A DNA stretch of 64,000 nucleotides from assembly GCF_902493215.1 (NCBI RefSeq), contig NZ_CABUOL010000014.1, positions 23,102 to 87,101 of the forward strand, given 5' to 3'. Shown in pieces: positions 10,201 through 18,353 of this stretch (position 1 is its first letter; each line of letters starts with the position of its first letter). The notes below the pieces were generated by a model. That model was not told the DNA's origin. It was given only the letters and a program-made list of their open reading frames with translations, and ran no database searches. The position numbers and the translations under genes are program-made. This DNA is from an uncultured Mediterranea sp. GTDB taxonomy: Bacteria; Bacteroidota; Bacteroidia; Bacteroidales; Bacteroidaceae.

Positions 10201-10576
10201 TACCTTGTTGCTGTACGGCAGGAGCTTTCTTCATAACAGTAACCTGACGGTCACTGATTTTATACTCCAGATTGGCCGCATCAGCCACTTCCTTCAAAAT
10301 CTCTTCAATAGCCTTACCATTGGTATTGACAGATACTTTTTTATCCAGTTCAGACAACATTCCCTTAGAATACAGGATAACCAGATTACTGTTCTTCTCA
10401 ATATAGCTGAACAGCTCTTTTACCGTTAAAGTGGTCTGCACTGCTTGTACATTACTTCCGCCAACAGCGGCATGAAGGGGAAACAAGCCTCCTTCTGTTA
10501 CTAAAAAAACACTAATTAATAGATAAAGAGATAAAAAATATCCCTTCATCCTACGAAAAGATGCTTTCTTTTTCAT
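7280..10576 (-). CDS. susC-like: SusC-family TonB-dependent transporter with STN domain (PUL1)
   Basis: A 1,098-residue outer-membrane beta-barrel. After a signal peptide comes an STN domain (about 45-115, TTLTVKELFSYIEKN) that by family knowledge contacts the FecR anti-sigma factor. A carboxypeptidase-D regulatory-like domain follows (about 127-200, GQIFDENGETVPGANITVKG), then the TonB box region DEVVVVGYGMQRK, the plug (IRVRGIGSIRGNVEPLWVIDGV), the barrel, and a terminal aromatic strand ending VGLSVNF. It imports oligosaccharides with the downstream SusD, powered by TonB/ExbBD. The STN domain and the fecR and ECF sigma genes just upstream indicate transduction-type regulation. A candidate antisense RNA is encoded opposite its leader. 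Confidence 0.96.
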   Translation of the reverse strand: MKKKASFRRMKGYFLSLYLLISVFLVTEGGLFPLHAAVGGSNVQAVQTTLTVKELFSYIEKNSNLVILYSKGMLSELDKKVSVNTNGKAIEEILKEVADAANLEYKISDRQVTVMKKAPAVQQQGSTIKVTGQIFDENGETVPGANITVKGNTSIGTVTDLDGNFTLNVPKGTTLVVSFIGYADQEVVVNGTDKVTVKLSPDAEALDEVVVVGYGMQRKSSITGSISSIKAEKLKDVTTPSVANMLQGKVAGAVVAPTSGRPGDGVSIRVRGIGSIRGNVEPLWVIDGVVGASSADLNPNDIETISILKDGSATALYGSRGANGVIQVTTKRATTGTSQIDLSAKFGVSQLQKGNLEMMSGAEYYDYVYTAYKNAGTLEAQTWLQPYLRERNFDWWDLATQNALTQNYNIGYRYGNDKIKSYVSGDYYTEEGTIKGFDYDRFTFRSNTDYIVNDRLTLKAKIAASYKETFNQEHSLAYTSYTPWDTPWDSQGNLKDGSQGTPKGDAALTANPDDYWYSDGGSNYLYDRHLNWGKSRNNGIDLGVGFDFKIIEGLTFESNNRIGFNNSYSSSYVDPDSRSGAGTNGSYYDGESNTRSIYTSQLLRFLKTFGEKHEINAYLGYDYDEYRYWDLSATAYKIFKGAEIINAGADDPTASGTKSESKNAAIYLNVNYSFDSKYLIQGMIRRDGSSKFGSGKRWATFWSVGAGWNMHKEDFISELGWINELKPRVSYGISGNQPGGAYEWATVYSYTSQYANEIAFLSNYQGNPDLSWEETANFDAGVDIRLFDRVNITFDYYLKKVKNLIYLRHLPAVTGFNRQTANNGKMENSGVELTVTPEIIRTKDWYWDISFNMGYNRNEVTYMPDGDDLTMQAVAVGYPYMNWYMQEWAGVDTMTGKPLWYKVDEATGEKTVTSNYNEATRVLLDASPTPKINGALGTNLTWKGLSLNANFTFSAGAKIYNGMRAGALDRDGERPSQPAMKLADGWSRWEKPGDIATHPQLIAGGNNDAANTSTRYLESGDYFKLKSLSISYSFPKKWLEPMKIKGANLSVGGENLFTITKFSGQDPEILLSSSYNGNAGSYGYPTVRRFTVGLSVNF

Positions 10577-10583
10577 ACTTTCG
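10576..10583 (+). promoter_or_regulatory. antisense -7 type box touching the PUL1 susC start codon
   Basis: The plus strand reads TACTTTCG, one mismatch from TAnnTTTG, and its first base pairs with the A of the susC ATG. No -33 element was seen at the usual distance. It is weak alone; support comes from equivalent boxes at the other two susC genes in the window. Confidence 0.4.
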
Positions 10584-10589
10584 TACTGA

Positions 10590-10664
10590 TTTTGGTTACT
10601 AAAAATGGGAAAATTAAAATCACTTTCAGTCGGGCAATATTGCGAGTATTGTCCGACTTTTTTT
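10590..10664 (+). ncRNA. candidate antisense small RNA opposite the PUL1 susC leader
   Basis: The interval runs from the start point predicted by the box at 10576-10583 to the end of a terminator. The terminator is a 12-bp stem (10628-10639 with 10647-10658, one G-U type mismatch), a 7-base loop and a T tract at 10658-10664. The T tract is on the plus strand, so it would stop transcription opposing susC and not the operon itself. Expected length is about 75 nt. Cis-antisense RNAs of this kind, such as DonS in B. fragilis, are known to repress PULs. No RNA data are available here, and the 5' end is estimated. Confidence 0.5.
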
Positions 10665-10746
10665 CTAATGGTCCAGGTTGTTACTATTCATTTACATTAA
10701 AAATATAGTTAATGTTATTATCAATGGTATTGAACTCAATCTACAG

Positions 10747-11919
10747 TTATTTTTCCACTCCATGCAACAATGAAGCCATTTCTTCAGGCAATGTCTGTCT
10801 GATTGATTCCAATACTTTATCTAATTCTTCATTCAAAAACAATTTTCCATAAAACAATTCATTCTCTATTGCCGGATCACAAGCCAGCGGCTTTCCGTAA
10901 TACTCACTCAAATAAGCCAATACCTCTTTAAGCGGTTTTCCGTTCAACACCCAAATTCCATCCACCCAATGGATATAATCTGACGCATTGACCACTTCCT
11001 TCTGCATAACTCCGGCATCATCCAACTGTACCCGTTCGTTAGGCTGCATTCTGACATGCCTGTCGGCCACATCCTTCACATCTACCGAACCTTCGACCAG
11101 CACGACCGAAGCATGTGCATCTCCCTTATAAGCCGACACATTAAAAGAAGTTCCAAGCACCTCTACATCGAGGGTTGAAGTGTTGACTATAAACGGTTTG
11201 GTTTCATCATGAGTCACCTGCAAATAGACTTCACCTTCTACAAAGATTTCTCTCCTATCCCCTTTAAAGGAACGGGGATAAATCACCTTAGTGCCAGAAT
11301 TAACCCACATACGGCTATTGTCTGCCAAAATCACCATAGAACGCCTGCCTTTCGGCACAATCAACTGATTGTATTCCGGTTCATTCCCTGAAGCCGGTTC
11401 TTCAGTTTCTTTTTTATTCTCGCCAGTTTCTGCCAATTTCGTAGAATTGACACTAACCTGCCCCGCTACATTATAAGCAACTTTCGAATTATTGGCCAAC
11501 TCAATCTTTTCTTCTTCCGAAACGACCAAGGTTACCTCTTGAACTTCATCCGTATCCGCCAATAAGATTTGCTCCATTTTAGCCCGTTCATCCACTCCTG
11601 TATTTTCCCCTCCCAAATAGAAGAAGGCCGCTCCAATCAATATGGCAACTGAAGCTGCTGCACTCCACACCGGCCAAAGACGTCGTTTGCGTTCAACAGA
11701 CTTATGGTTCTCCGCCTGCCTGATCTTTTGAAGGGTCTTTTCCCAGACTCTCCCCGAACCGGCATCCGAAGGACGACATTCATCCCATACGAACAGCAGT
11801 TTTTCATCCTCTTCGTCCACGTCAGTCCAATCCCCTCTCCGCATATTTCTCGGTTCATCCAAACGGGACGCTAACATTTCATACCTATTATTATGTTCCT
11901 TTTTGTCGTCTTTCATCAC
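10747..11919 (-). CDS. FecR-family anti-sigma factor (PUL1)
   Basis: A 390-residue single-pass inner-membrane protein. The cytoplasmic N-terminal part (about 1-80) would hold the ECF sigma factor. A transmembrane helix lies near 83-103 (VWSAAASVAILIGAAFFYLGG). The periplasmic FecR domain has the usual pattern YNQLIVPKGRRSMVILADNSRMWVNSGT, then FVEGEVYLQV and VLGTSFNVSAY, and a C-terminal region (LKEVLAYLSEYYGKPL) that by family knowledge meets the STN domain of SusC. It lies 79 bases after the sigma gene and 170 bases before susC. The gap holds the candidate antisense RNA. Confidence 0.93.
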   Translation of the reverse strand: MMKDDKKEHNNRYEMLASRLDEPRNMRRGDWTDVDEEDEKLLFVWDECRPSDAGSGRVWEKTLQKIRQAENHKSVERKRRLWPVWSAAASVAILIGAAFFYLGGENTGVDERAKMEQILLADTDEVQEVTLVVSEEEKIELANNSKVAYNVAGQVSVNSTKLAETGENKKETEEPASGNEPEYNQLIVPKGRRSMVILADNSRMWVNSGTKVIYPRSFKGDRREIFVEGEVYLQVTHDETKPFIVNTSTLDVEVLGTSFNVSAYKGDAHASVVLVEGSVDVKDVADRHVRMQPNERVQLDDAGVMQKEVVNASDYIHWVDGIWVLNGKPLKEVLAYLSEYYGKPLACDPAIENELFYGKLFLNEELDKVLESIRQTLPEEMASLLHGVEK

Positions 11920-11998
11920 AATGCAATATATCTAAGTAGACGCAATATTTCGAAGAATCTCCTATTCCATCTACGTTTTTTTTCAATTAAAATTCAAA

Positions 11999-12523
11999 TT
12001 ATTTTTTCAGAGCAGATGATATTGCCTCTAAAGCCTTGGCTATATGGATATTAATAGTCTTTACAGAAATACCTAAAAAATCAGCAATTTCCTTATAAGG
12101 CAGCCGTTCAATCTTGGCCAATACAAAAACCTGCCTGCAGCGCGGAGGCAACTGGGCGATAATCCGATTGATACGAGTCATCTCCTCCTGACTTATCAAG
12201 CGCGTATCAGGCGTCTGCAAATCAACCGGCACCCCATAGTCTTCTATTTCCTCCCATGAAACGGAAGCCATTTCAGATGTTTTCTTCCGTAAAAACGAAA
12301 CGGCCTTATTGTGAGTGACCGTAAGCAACCAAGTCTTTTCATTCCTTACACTGGAAAATTTATCACGGTTCTGCCAAACCTCAAAAAAGACATCACTCAC
12401 AATTTCTTCCGCCTCTTCTTTGGAGTGGACCAAATACTGTGCATAATAAAGCAAATCATTGGAATACACCTCAACCAAACGTTGAAGCGAACGCTCATCC
12501 ATATAATTGCTTTGACTATACAT
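11999..12523 (-). CDS. ECF RNA polymerase sigma factor (PUL1)
   Basis: A 174-residue protein with sigma region 2 (about 15-75, SNDLLYYAQYLVHSKEEAEE through DVFFEVWQNRD) and region 4 (about 115-165, LPPRCRQVFVLAKIERLPYK then EIADFLGISVKTINIHIAKA), without region 3, as in the ECF group. It heads the minus-strand PUL1 operon, with FecR next and an STN-bearing SusC after that. This is the standard arrangement for substrate-induced expression of the locus. A TATCTTTG box lies 79 bases upstream of the start. Confidence 0.94.
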   Translation of the reverse strand: MYSQSNYMDERSLQRLVEVYSNDLLYYAQYLVHSKEEAEEIVSDVFFEVWQNRDKFSSVRNEKTWLLTVTHNKAVSFLRKKTSEMASVSWEEIEDYGVPVDLQTPDTRLISQEEMTRINRIIAQLPPRCRQVFVLAKIERLPYKEIADFLGISVKTINIHIAKALEAISSALKK

Positions 12524-12601
12524 CTACCATTTCTTCTTTTTTATTATACCAGCATCCAAAGAAACAAAATATAAACAAATGCTTCTTCGGACAATATCCG
12601 G

Positions 12602-12609
12602 CAAAGATA
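12602..12609 (-). promoter_or_regulatory. -7 type promoter box for the PUL1 sigma gene
   Basis: The minus strand reads TATCTTTG, a perfect TAnnTTTG match, between the divergent sigma and transcarbamylase genes. No good -33 TTTG was seen. Confidence 0.45.
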
Positions 12610-12621
12610 GCAAAATCAGGC

Positions 12622-12651
12622 TTGTAAAAACGATTTTTTTACGTAAATTTG
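12622..12651 (+). promoter_or_regulatory. Bacteroides-type promoter of the transcarbamylase gene
   Basis: TTG at 12622-12624 and TAAATTTG at 12644-12651 are 19 bases apart, matching the Bacteroides -33/-7 layout. The -7 box ends about 30 bases before the chosen start codon. Confidence 0.55.
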
Positions 12652-12682
12652 CTACCCATTAATTTTCAAAATGAAACAAGTT

Positions 12683-13636
12683 ATGAAAAAGTTTACCTGC
12701 GTGCAGGATATCGGGAACCTGAAAACTGCACTTGACGAGGCATTCGAAATCAAAAAAGACCGGTTCAAATATGTAGAACTGGGCCGCAACAAGACACTGA
12801 TGATGATATTCTTCAACTCCAGTCTGCGTACGCGACTGAGTACACAGAAAGCCGCGCTGAATCTGGGAATGAATGTCATCGTGCTCGACATCAACCAAGG
12901 AGCCTGGAAACTGGAAACCGAACGGGGGGTCATTATGGACGGCGACAAGCCCGAACATCTGCTGGAAGCCATTCCCGTCATAGGTTGCTACTGCGACATC
13001 ATCGGCGTACGTTCGTTTGCTCGTTTTGAAAACAAGGAATACGACTATAACGAGGTCATCCTCAATCAGTTTATCCAATATTCAGGTCGTCCCGTCTTTT
13101 CGATGGAAGCCGCTACACGGCACCCTCTCCAGAGCTTTGCCGACCTCATCACGATTGAAGAGTACAAGAAAAAAGAACGCCCCAAAATCGTAATGAGCTG
13201 GGCTCCCCATCCACGTCCTCTTCCACAGGCTGTCCCCAATTCATTCGCCGAATGGATGAACGCCACAGATTATGAATTCGTCATCACGCACCCCGAAGGC
13301 TACGAACTCGACCCGAAATTCGTAGGTAATGCCCGCGTGGAATACGACCAGATGAAAGCCTTTGAAGGTGCCGACTTCGTTTATGCCAAGAACTGGGCAG
13401 CCTATACCGGCGACAATTATGGCCAGATTTTGAGTAAAGACCGTGCCTGGACGGTAAGCGACCGCCAGATGGCCGTCACCAACAATGCCTACTTCATGCA
13501 CTGCCTGCCTGTACGTCGCAACATGATTGTGACCGATGACGTCATCGAAAGTCCGCAAAGCATCGTTATCCCCGAAGCTGCCAATCGCGAAATTTCGGCA
13601 ACGGTTGTATTAAAGTGTCTGTTGGAGAGTCTGTAA
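12683..13636 (+). CDS. argF': N-succinyl-L-ornithine transcarbamylase
   Basis: The enzyme transfers the carbamoyl group of carbamoyl phosphate to N-succinylornithine, the Bacteroides route of arginine synthesis. Visible motifs are FFNSSLRTRLST (carbamoyl-phosphate loop), HPLQSFADL and the C-terminal HCLPVRRN. Starting at Met 12683 gives 317 residues and puts Pro at position 90 in DGDKPEH. In the characterised B. fragilis enzyme Pro90 sets the succinyl preference, while acetylornithine enzymes carry Glu there. This supports 12683 over the Met at 12671. It stands alone, divergent from PUL1, and ends in a hairpin shared with the convergent GH20 gene. Confidence 0.93.
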   Translation: MKKFTCVQDIGNLKTALDEAFEIKKDRFKYVELGRNKTLMMIFFNSSLRTRLSTQKAALNLGMNVIVLDINQGAWKLETERGVIMDGDKPEHLLEAIPVIGCYCDIIGVRSFARFENKEYDYNEVILNQFIQYSGRPVFSMEAATRHPLQSFADLITIEEYKKKERPKIVMSWAPHPRPLPQAVPNSFAEWMNATDYEFVITHPEGYELDPKFVGNARVEYDQMKAFEGADFVYAKNWAAYTGDNYGQILSKDRAWTVSDRQMAVTNNAYFMHCLPVRRNMIVTDDVIESPQSIVIPEAANREISATVVLKCLLESL

Positions 13637-13652
13637 ATCGGCTTCTTCAAAT

Positions 13653-13699
13653 AAAAAGTAAAAGAGGCAGAATTTTCGGATTTCTGCCTCTTTTACTTT
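13653..13699. terminator. bidirectional intrinsic terminator between convergent argF' and GH20 genes
   Basis: A 19-bp perfect stem (13653-13671 with 13681-13699) has a 9-base loop, with T tracts on the plus strand and A/T-rich flanks on the other side. Confidence 0.8.
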
Positions 13700-13718
13700 T
13701 TTACACTATTCCAAAATC

Positions 13719-16058
13719 TTATTCCAGAATAATTTCATCTACAAACAGGAAGCCCGGATTTCCCTTGCCACCATGCCAAGACGGAATTTCACGCTCGGAA
13801 AGCGCCTTCACCTTGACGTAACGCGTCTTTACCGGATCAAATTCCAGCTTGTGAATATAAATCTGGTTGGGATCGTCGGCCTTCATCGCGGGATAAGACT
13901 CGGAAGCTACTTCCTTGAACGTCTGGTTATCATCCGAAACCGAAACCGTAATGCCGCGGGCATCGAATATCCAGTCACCCTTCTCCACACAAGTATGCAG
14001 AGTCATCGAAGAGATATCCGTCGGCTCCTTCAGGTCGATAACGGCTTCCATGTCATTCCGGTAGAAAGCAATCCAACGGCCGGTCTTATAATTTCTATTG
14101 CCCGTCATACCGTCCACCAATACCGTAGCACCGGTAAATTCGTATTGCTTGTTGATGGGCTGCAACATGGTAATCGGTTTCATCGACGATTTGCTGAAGC
14201 TGATTTCATCGATTGTCACCTTTGATTTTCCGGAAGGACGGATGGCTACCGTACGAAGCGTACAGGGTTTGTCAATCTTCAACACTTCCGTATATTGCTG
14301 CGAAGCACTGGTAGGCTCACTGCCATCCAATGTATAGTAAACAGGGGCATTGTCTATCGTGCGGGCAGTGACATCGAGCGTACCGGTTTCGGCATTGGGA
14401 GTCAGATTGAGCCGTACATCAAAGATATGTGTCGCATAGTTCCAGCCATTTTTCTGATAGATGTCGACCAGACGGCTTACACGCTTCAGGAACGATTCAT
14501 AATCTTTCTTGTCAGACAAACTCCACTGCACTTCGCACAGGGCTGCCATACGGGGCAATACCATATACTGTGCCTGTTTCAGGTCGGGAATGTACTCTGT
14601 CCACAAGTTAGCCTGTACACCGATGATGTACTTCTGCTCTTCCGGCGACAAAGCCTTGGGCATGGGTTCGTAACTATACACACGCTCCATAGGCAGATAT
14701 CCTCCGATAGCCAGCGGCTCGGTATCGGTATCCTTCGACTGATAGTAATCGAAATACAGGTACGTATTGGGAGTCATTACCACGTCGTGACCCTGCTTGG
14801 CAGCTTCAATACCTCCGCCTTCACCACGCCAGGACATCACAGTGGCACCCGGAGCCAGACCGCCTTCCAGCGTCTCGTCCCAGCCAATCATCTTACGGCC
14901 TTTCGAGCCAAGGAAAGCTTCGGCTTCATGAATGACAAAACTCTGCAAACGTTCTTCCTTGGTATGCTTGCTGTCGCTCTTCAGCCCCAACGCCTTGATG
15001 CGTGCCTGGCACTTGGGACACTTTGCCCATACCGTCTTGGGACATTCGTCACCTCCCACATGAATGTATTCGGAGGGGAATATTTCTACGATTTCAGCCA
15101 GTACGTCCTTCACAAACTGGATGGTCTGGTCGTTGCCCGCACACAGCACATTGTCCGAAACGCCCCACTGCGTCCATACTTCATACGGGCCACCCGTACA
15201 TCCCAGTTCAGGATAAGCAGTCAAAGCAGCCTGCATGTGTCCGGGCAGGTCGATTTCGGGTATCACCGTAATATAACGTTCGGCAGCATAGGCAATTATT
15301 TCCTTTGCCTGCTCCTGCGTATAGAAACCACCGTAAGGCTTTCCGTCGTACTTGCCGCTATTGCGCCCGATAACCGTTTCCTTGCGCTGCGAAGCAATTT
15401 CTGTCAGTTTCGGATATTTCTTGATTTCAATTCGCCAGCCCTGGTCGTCAGACAGATGCCAGTGCAGACGGTTGATGTTGTGAAGTGCCAGCATGTCGAT
15501 ATAGCATTTCACATCGTCTACAGAAAAGAAGTGACGGCTTACGTCCAACATCATGCCACGATAGCCGAAACGAGGTTCGTCGGCAATGCGCACAGCCGGC
15601 AGTTCGATGTTACCGCCCTCGGCTACGCCAATCGACTTGCGCAATGTCTGGATGCCATAGAACACACCGGCCTCGGTCGGTGCGGAAATCACGACCTGAC
15701 CTTGTTTCACGTCTAATGAATAGGCCTCCGGATTTTCTTTCTCCAGGCCCAATTGCAAAAGAATGCCTCCTTGTCCTTCTCCGCCTTCTTTCACGTTCAA
15801 CTTGATACCGGTCTGGCTTTCGACGTACGATGCCAGGAACTCAGCATTCCGGCGCATCTTTTCATTGCCAGCCGTATAATAAACTGTCGTACCGTCCTTC
15901 AGGACGAAAGGAGCATCCTGGGCAGTCGCAATTTCCACAGGAATGGGAACTACCTCATAATCGGCAACCACTGGTGCCTTACCCGCGCAGGAAGTCAGGA
16001 ACAATCCCGCCACAACCAGGCTTCCCCAACTGAAAACTGATAAATTTCTCATGTTCAA
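13719..16058 (-). CDS. GH20 beta-N-acetylhexosaminidase with F5/8C-like domain
   Basis: A 779-residue lipoprotein (VAGLFLTSCAG) with the GH20b N-terminal domain, the catalytic barrel and the acid/base pair Asp337-Glu338 in HVGGDECPKTVW. Substrate-assisted hydrolysis releases terminal beta-GlcNAc or beta-GalNAc. A chitobiase-type C-terminal domain (YYTLDGSEPTSAS) and an F5/8C-like sugar-binding domain (about 640-779, ending FLFVDEIILE) follow. It is the last gene of a minus-strand run headed by the PASTA gene, 43 bases after the rhodanese gene. It is not inside a PUL, so it may serve general host N- or O-glycan or peptidoglycan fragment processing. Confidence 0.92.
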   Translation of the reverse strand: MNMRNLSVFSWGSLVVAGLFLTSCAGKAPVVADYEVVPIPVEIATAQDAPFVLKDGTTVYYTAGNEKMRRNAEFLASYVESQTGIKLNVKEGGEGQGGILLQLGLEKENPEAYSLDVKQGQVVISAPTEAGVFYGIQTLRKSIGVAEGGNIELPAVRIADEPRFGYRGMMLDVSRHFFSVDDVKCYIDMLALHNINRLHWHLSDDQGWRIEIKKYPKLTEIASQRKETVIGRNSGKYDGKPYGGFYTQEQAKEIIAYAAERYITVIPEIDLPGHMQAALTAYPELGCTGGPYEVWTQWGVSDNVLCAGNDQTIQFVKDVLAEIVEIFPSEYIHVGGDECPKTVWAKCPKCQARIKALGLKSDSKHTKEERLQSFVIHEAEAFLGSKGRKMIGWDETLEGGLAPGATVMSWRGEGGGIEAAKQGHDVVMTPNTYLYFDYYQSKDTDTEPLAIGGYLPMERVYSYEPMPKALSPEEQKYIIGVQANLWTEYIPDLKQAQYMVLPRMAALCEVQWSLSDKKDYESFLKRVSRLVDIYQKNGWNYATHIFDVRLNLTPNAETGTLDVTARTIDNAPVYYTLDGSEPTSASQQYTEVLKIDKPCTLRTVAIRPSGKSKVTIDEISFSKSSMKPITMLQPINKQYEFTGATVLVDGMTGNRNYKTGRWIAFYRNDMEAVIDLKEPTDISSMTLHTCVEKGDWIFDARGITVSVSDDNQTFKEVASESYPAMKADDPNQIYIHKLEFDPVKTRYVKVKALSEREIPSWHGGKGNPGFLFVDEIILE

Positions 16059-16101
16059 AAGTGTATAAAGTTAATAAAGAGTGATGATAATTCGCATTTC
16101 A

Positions 16102-16500
16102 TTATTTTTCCACCTTTCCTCCGGCTTCCACCCAACCGTTGAACCCGGTGCTCAGTTCATAGACCTTGAAACCTTTCCCAACCAGTATGCGGGCAGCCTT
16201 TTTACTCCGTTTGCCACTGCGACAATAGAGGGCCACTGGGCGCGAAGACTGCAGAACCGAGTCGGCAACCGCTGCAAAAGAGTCATCCAACACATTGACA
16301 TTCATGCTGCCGGGAATATGCCCTTCGGAATATTCGGCAACCGTACGCACGTCCAGTCGCTGCACTTCCGGGTCATTGATTACATTGGCAAAGTCACTGA
16401 CAGACAAGGATTCAAAGCCTTCTCCTTTCTGCTGGCAGGAAAAAAGGGAAGAAAACAACAGACAAAATGATGCAAACAATGTTTTCATAATCATATTCAA
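16102..16500 (-). CDS. rhodanese-domain lipoprotein
   Basis: A 132-residue protein with a lipoprotein signal (SSLFSC, Cys22) and one rhodanese domain. It holds the DVRTVAEYSEGHIPGSMNV motif and the active-site loop YCRSGKRS with Cys93. Secreted single-domain rhodaneses can carry persulfide sulfur or act as thiol-redox helpers; the substrate is unknown. It is 18 bases downstream of the NigD-like gene and 43 bases before GH20, so probably in the same operon. A start at Met5 (16488) is also possible. Confidence 0.85.
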   Translation of the reverse strand: MNMIMKTLFASFCLLFSSLFSCQQKGEGFESLSVSDFANVINDPEVQRLDVRTVAEYSEGHIPGSMNVNVLDDSFAAVADSVLQSSRPVALYCRSGKRSKKAARILVGKGFKVYELSTGFNGWVEAGGKVEK

Positions 16501-16518
16501 TTAAAAATGATCCGGCTG

Positions 16519-17199
16519 TCACACAGGCCGGTATTCAAAGGTATATGTCTTTATTTCACCCGAATAAGTATGCACATGCAGGCTCACATCTACCACATCA
16601 ATTTCCTCGCCGGCATACTGCAACAAAGGTATCGAACAATAGGCACGCTGGCTGTAGGCCTGCGTATCGCCTCCGTCGTCGTGATACAGCGTCAGCTCTA
16701 CCGACGAACGGCGGGCGTCGGCATCGACCGTCACCCGGTCTTCCACATAGTGGAATGTATGCTTGCCCTGCTGTGCCTTGACGGTAAGCATCAGGTTCAG
16801 GTAGTTGCGGCCCATCCATACGCTCAGCACATCCACCGGGTCGGTCTTTACTCCATCGGGAAACTTGTCGGCCGGCAGAGGTATCGGGGCGATGGCAGCC
16901 GCCACGGCATACAGACGTACCCCCTCGCCTTCCTCGCAGCGTATCCGTTCGTAATTGCTGACAATACGGACCAGCGAGTCGGGACGGGTACGCGAACGGG
17001 AGTCATCGGCCAGCACGGCATATTCCTCCCCCTCATCCGTCAGCACCCGCTCCAGCATTCCGTCGGCCCCCGATCGAGCTGTCAGAAATTCCAGCTTGAC
17101 AGACGGATAATGATAGTTGTCTTCCCCGCAAGCTGCCAGCAGCAGACACAACGCTCCCAACAGACAGCCACACCAATATCCCGTCGTCACCTTCCTCAT
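16519..17199 (-). CDS. NigD-like lipoprotein
   Basis: A 226-residue protein with lipobox LLAACG (Cys24), followed by the NigD-type N-terminal segment (YHYPSVKLEFLTARSGADG) and a beta-rich C-terminal domain. NigD-like proteins are common Bacteroidetes lipoproteins named after a bacteriocin locus, but most have no tested function. The start overlaps the acyltransferase stop by four bases, which indicates translational coupling. No bacteriocin gene is nearby. Confidence 0.7.
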   Translation of the reverse strand: MRKVTTGYWCGCLLGALCLLLAACGEDNYHYPSVKLEFLTARSGADGMLERVLTDEGEEYAVLADDSRSRTRPDSLVRIVSNYERIRCEEGEGVRLYAVAAAIAPIPLPADKFPDGVKTDPVDVLSVWMGRNYLNLMLTVKAQQGKHTFHYVEDRVTVDADARRSSVELTLYHDDGGDTQAYSQRAYCSIPLLQYAGEEIDVVDVSLHVHTYSGEIKTYTFEYRPV

Positions 17200-18341
17200 A
17201 CTTCCATCGCTTTCAGATGATTTTTCAGCGGATTGGCATACATCTCGAGCATCTTGGTACGCAGGAAAGCTTCGTCCTTATTTTCCAGCGTAATGCGCGA
17301 CAGCTGCCCAGCCAGATAGCTCTCGAACTTCTGTCTGTCGGCGGCCGTATAATGTCCGGCATAGGTATCACTACCGGCCAGAAGGTCGGCGGCCACATAG
17401 TTGCACGGATACAGACGGTAACCGCGATGTATCTCCCTATCGATGATGGCCGAAACGGTAGAGAAGAGTTCCTGACGGGGCATCTTGCGGTCCAGATCCG
17501 CCAGGACGGTGTTGATGCAGGGGGCTATGTGGAAGTGCACACGCCCCTTGTAGCCGAGCAGGCCTGTCTGCATGTTCTTCAGGTCGTCGGCCGTCGACTT
17601 CTTGTAGTCGGGATGGTCGCGCTTCAGCTGGAACTCCCACGCCTTGAGGAAGTCGCAGGGGTCGAACTCGTAGGATATGGAGAGCGGCGCGATGTTCATC
17701 TCCATCAGACGGTCCAGCACATCGCCCTCACCACCGATGGCCAGCATCTTGAGCACACTGTCCTGCGTACGGTCGTCCGAGTCCTTGGCACGTCCCTCGC
17801 GCTGGGCTATCCAGACGGACTGCTTCTTCTGCGAGAGGGTGTAATGCATATAGCGCGACATGCGTGCCGACGACTCGAGCATCTGCCGCATGGGCAGACC
17901 GCGTTGTACGATGAACGACTTGTTGATACGCACCAGCTTCTTGATCCAGGGATAGATGAGGAGGTTGTCGCCAATGGCTATCTCCACCGTATCGCCGCCT
18001 TCGTCCACAAGCAGTACAGACAGGAAGCCGGAGTCGAGGATGATGTCGCGGTGGTTGGATATATAGGTATAGGCACCGGCTTTGTCGGCCAGGCCATTGT
18101 CCAGCGTCACGCCGTCCGAAGCCTCCTGCATGATGCGCTTCAGCATGGTGTATCCGAAGGCTTTCTGAAACTCAAGTTTCGTCTTGCAACTGCGCATTTT
18201 GGCGGCCAGCATCTCAAAAGGCACACCGGGAAAGGCCGCGGAGGCCACCTGCCTGAAAGCCGGATCGGCTATCAGTTCCTCGTACACTTCGGGGAGTTCC
18301 TCGTCGTGGTAGGGGCGGATTTCGTCAAATTCGTCGTACAT
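17196..18341 (-). CDS. glycerol-phosphate acyltransferase-like protein
   Basis: A 381-residue protein with the PlsB/PlsC-type acyltransferase motifs. The catalytic NHxxxxD block is ISNHRDIILDSGFLSVLL and the substrate-binding block is VWIAQREGRAKDSDDRTQD. Family members transfer fatty acyl groups to lysophosphatidic acid or ornithine-type lipids. This longer Bacteroidetes type is usually annotated only as acyltransferase, and the acceptor is unknown. It follows ddl after 12 bases, so envelope lipid and peptidoglycan functions share a transcript. Confidence 0.82.
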   Translation of the reverse strand: MYDEFDEIRPYHDEELPEVYEELIADPAFRQVASAAFPGVPFEMLAAKMRSCKTKLEFQKAFGYTMLKRIMQEASDGVTLDNGLADKAGAYTYISNHRDIILDSGFLSVLLVDEGGDTVEIAIGDNLLIYPWIKKLVRINKSFIVQRGLPMRQMLESSARMSRYMHYTLSQKKQSVWIAQREGRAKDSDDRTQDSVLKMLAIGGEGDVLDRLMEMNIAPLSISYEFDPCDFLKAWEFQLKRDHPDYKKSTADDLKNMQTGLLGYKGRVHFHIAPCINTVLADLDRKMPRQELFSTVSAIIDREIHRGYRLYPCNYVAADLLAGSDTYAGHYTAADRQKFESYLAGQLSRITLENKDEAFLRTKMLEMYANPLKNHLKAMEV

Positions 18342-18353
18342 GGTAATGAGAGG

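Noticed and set aside
10628..10664. Terminator of the fecR transcript in PUL1
   Set aside because: The T tract is on the plus strand, while fecR and susC are on the minus strand, where no T tract follows the stem.
14295..15716. 473-residue plus-strand open frame
   Set aside because: Antisense to the GH20 gene with intact catalytic motifs on the minus strand.
16519..17199. Bacteriocin (nigrescin-type) locus
   Set aside because: The NigD-like lipoprotein is a common family member; no bacteriocin, immunity or export gene accompanies it.
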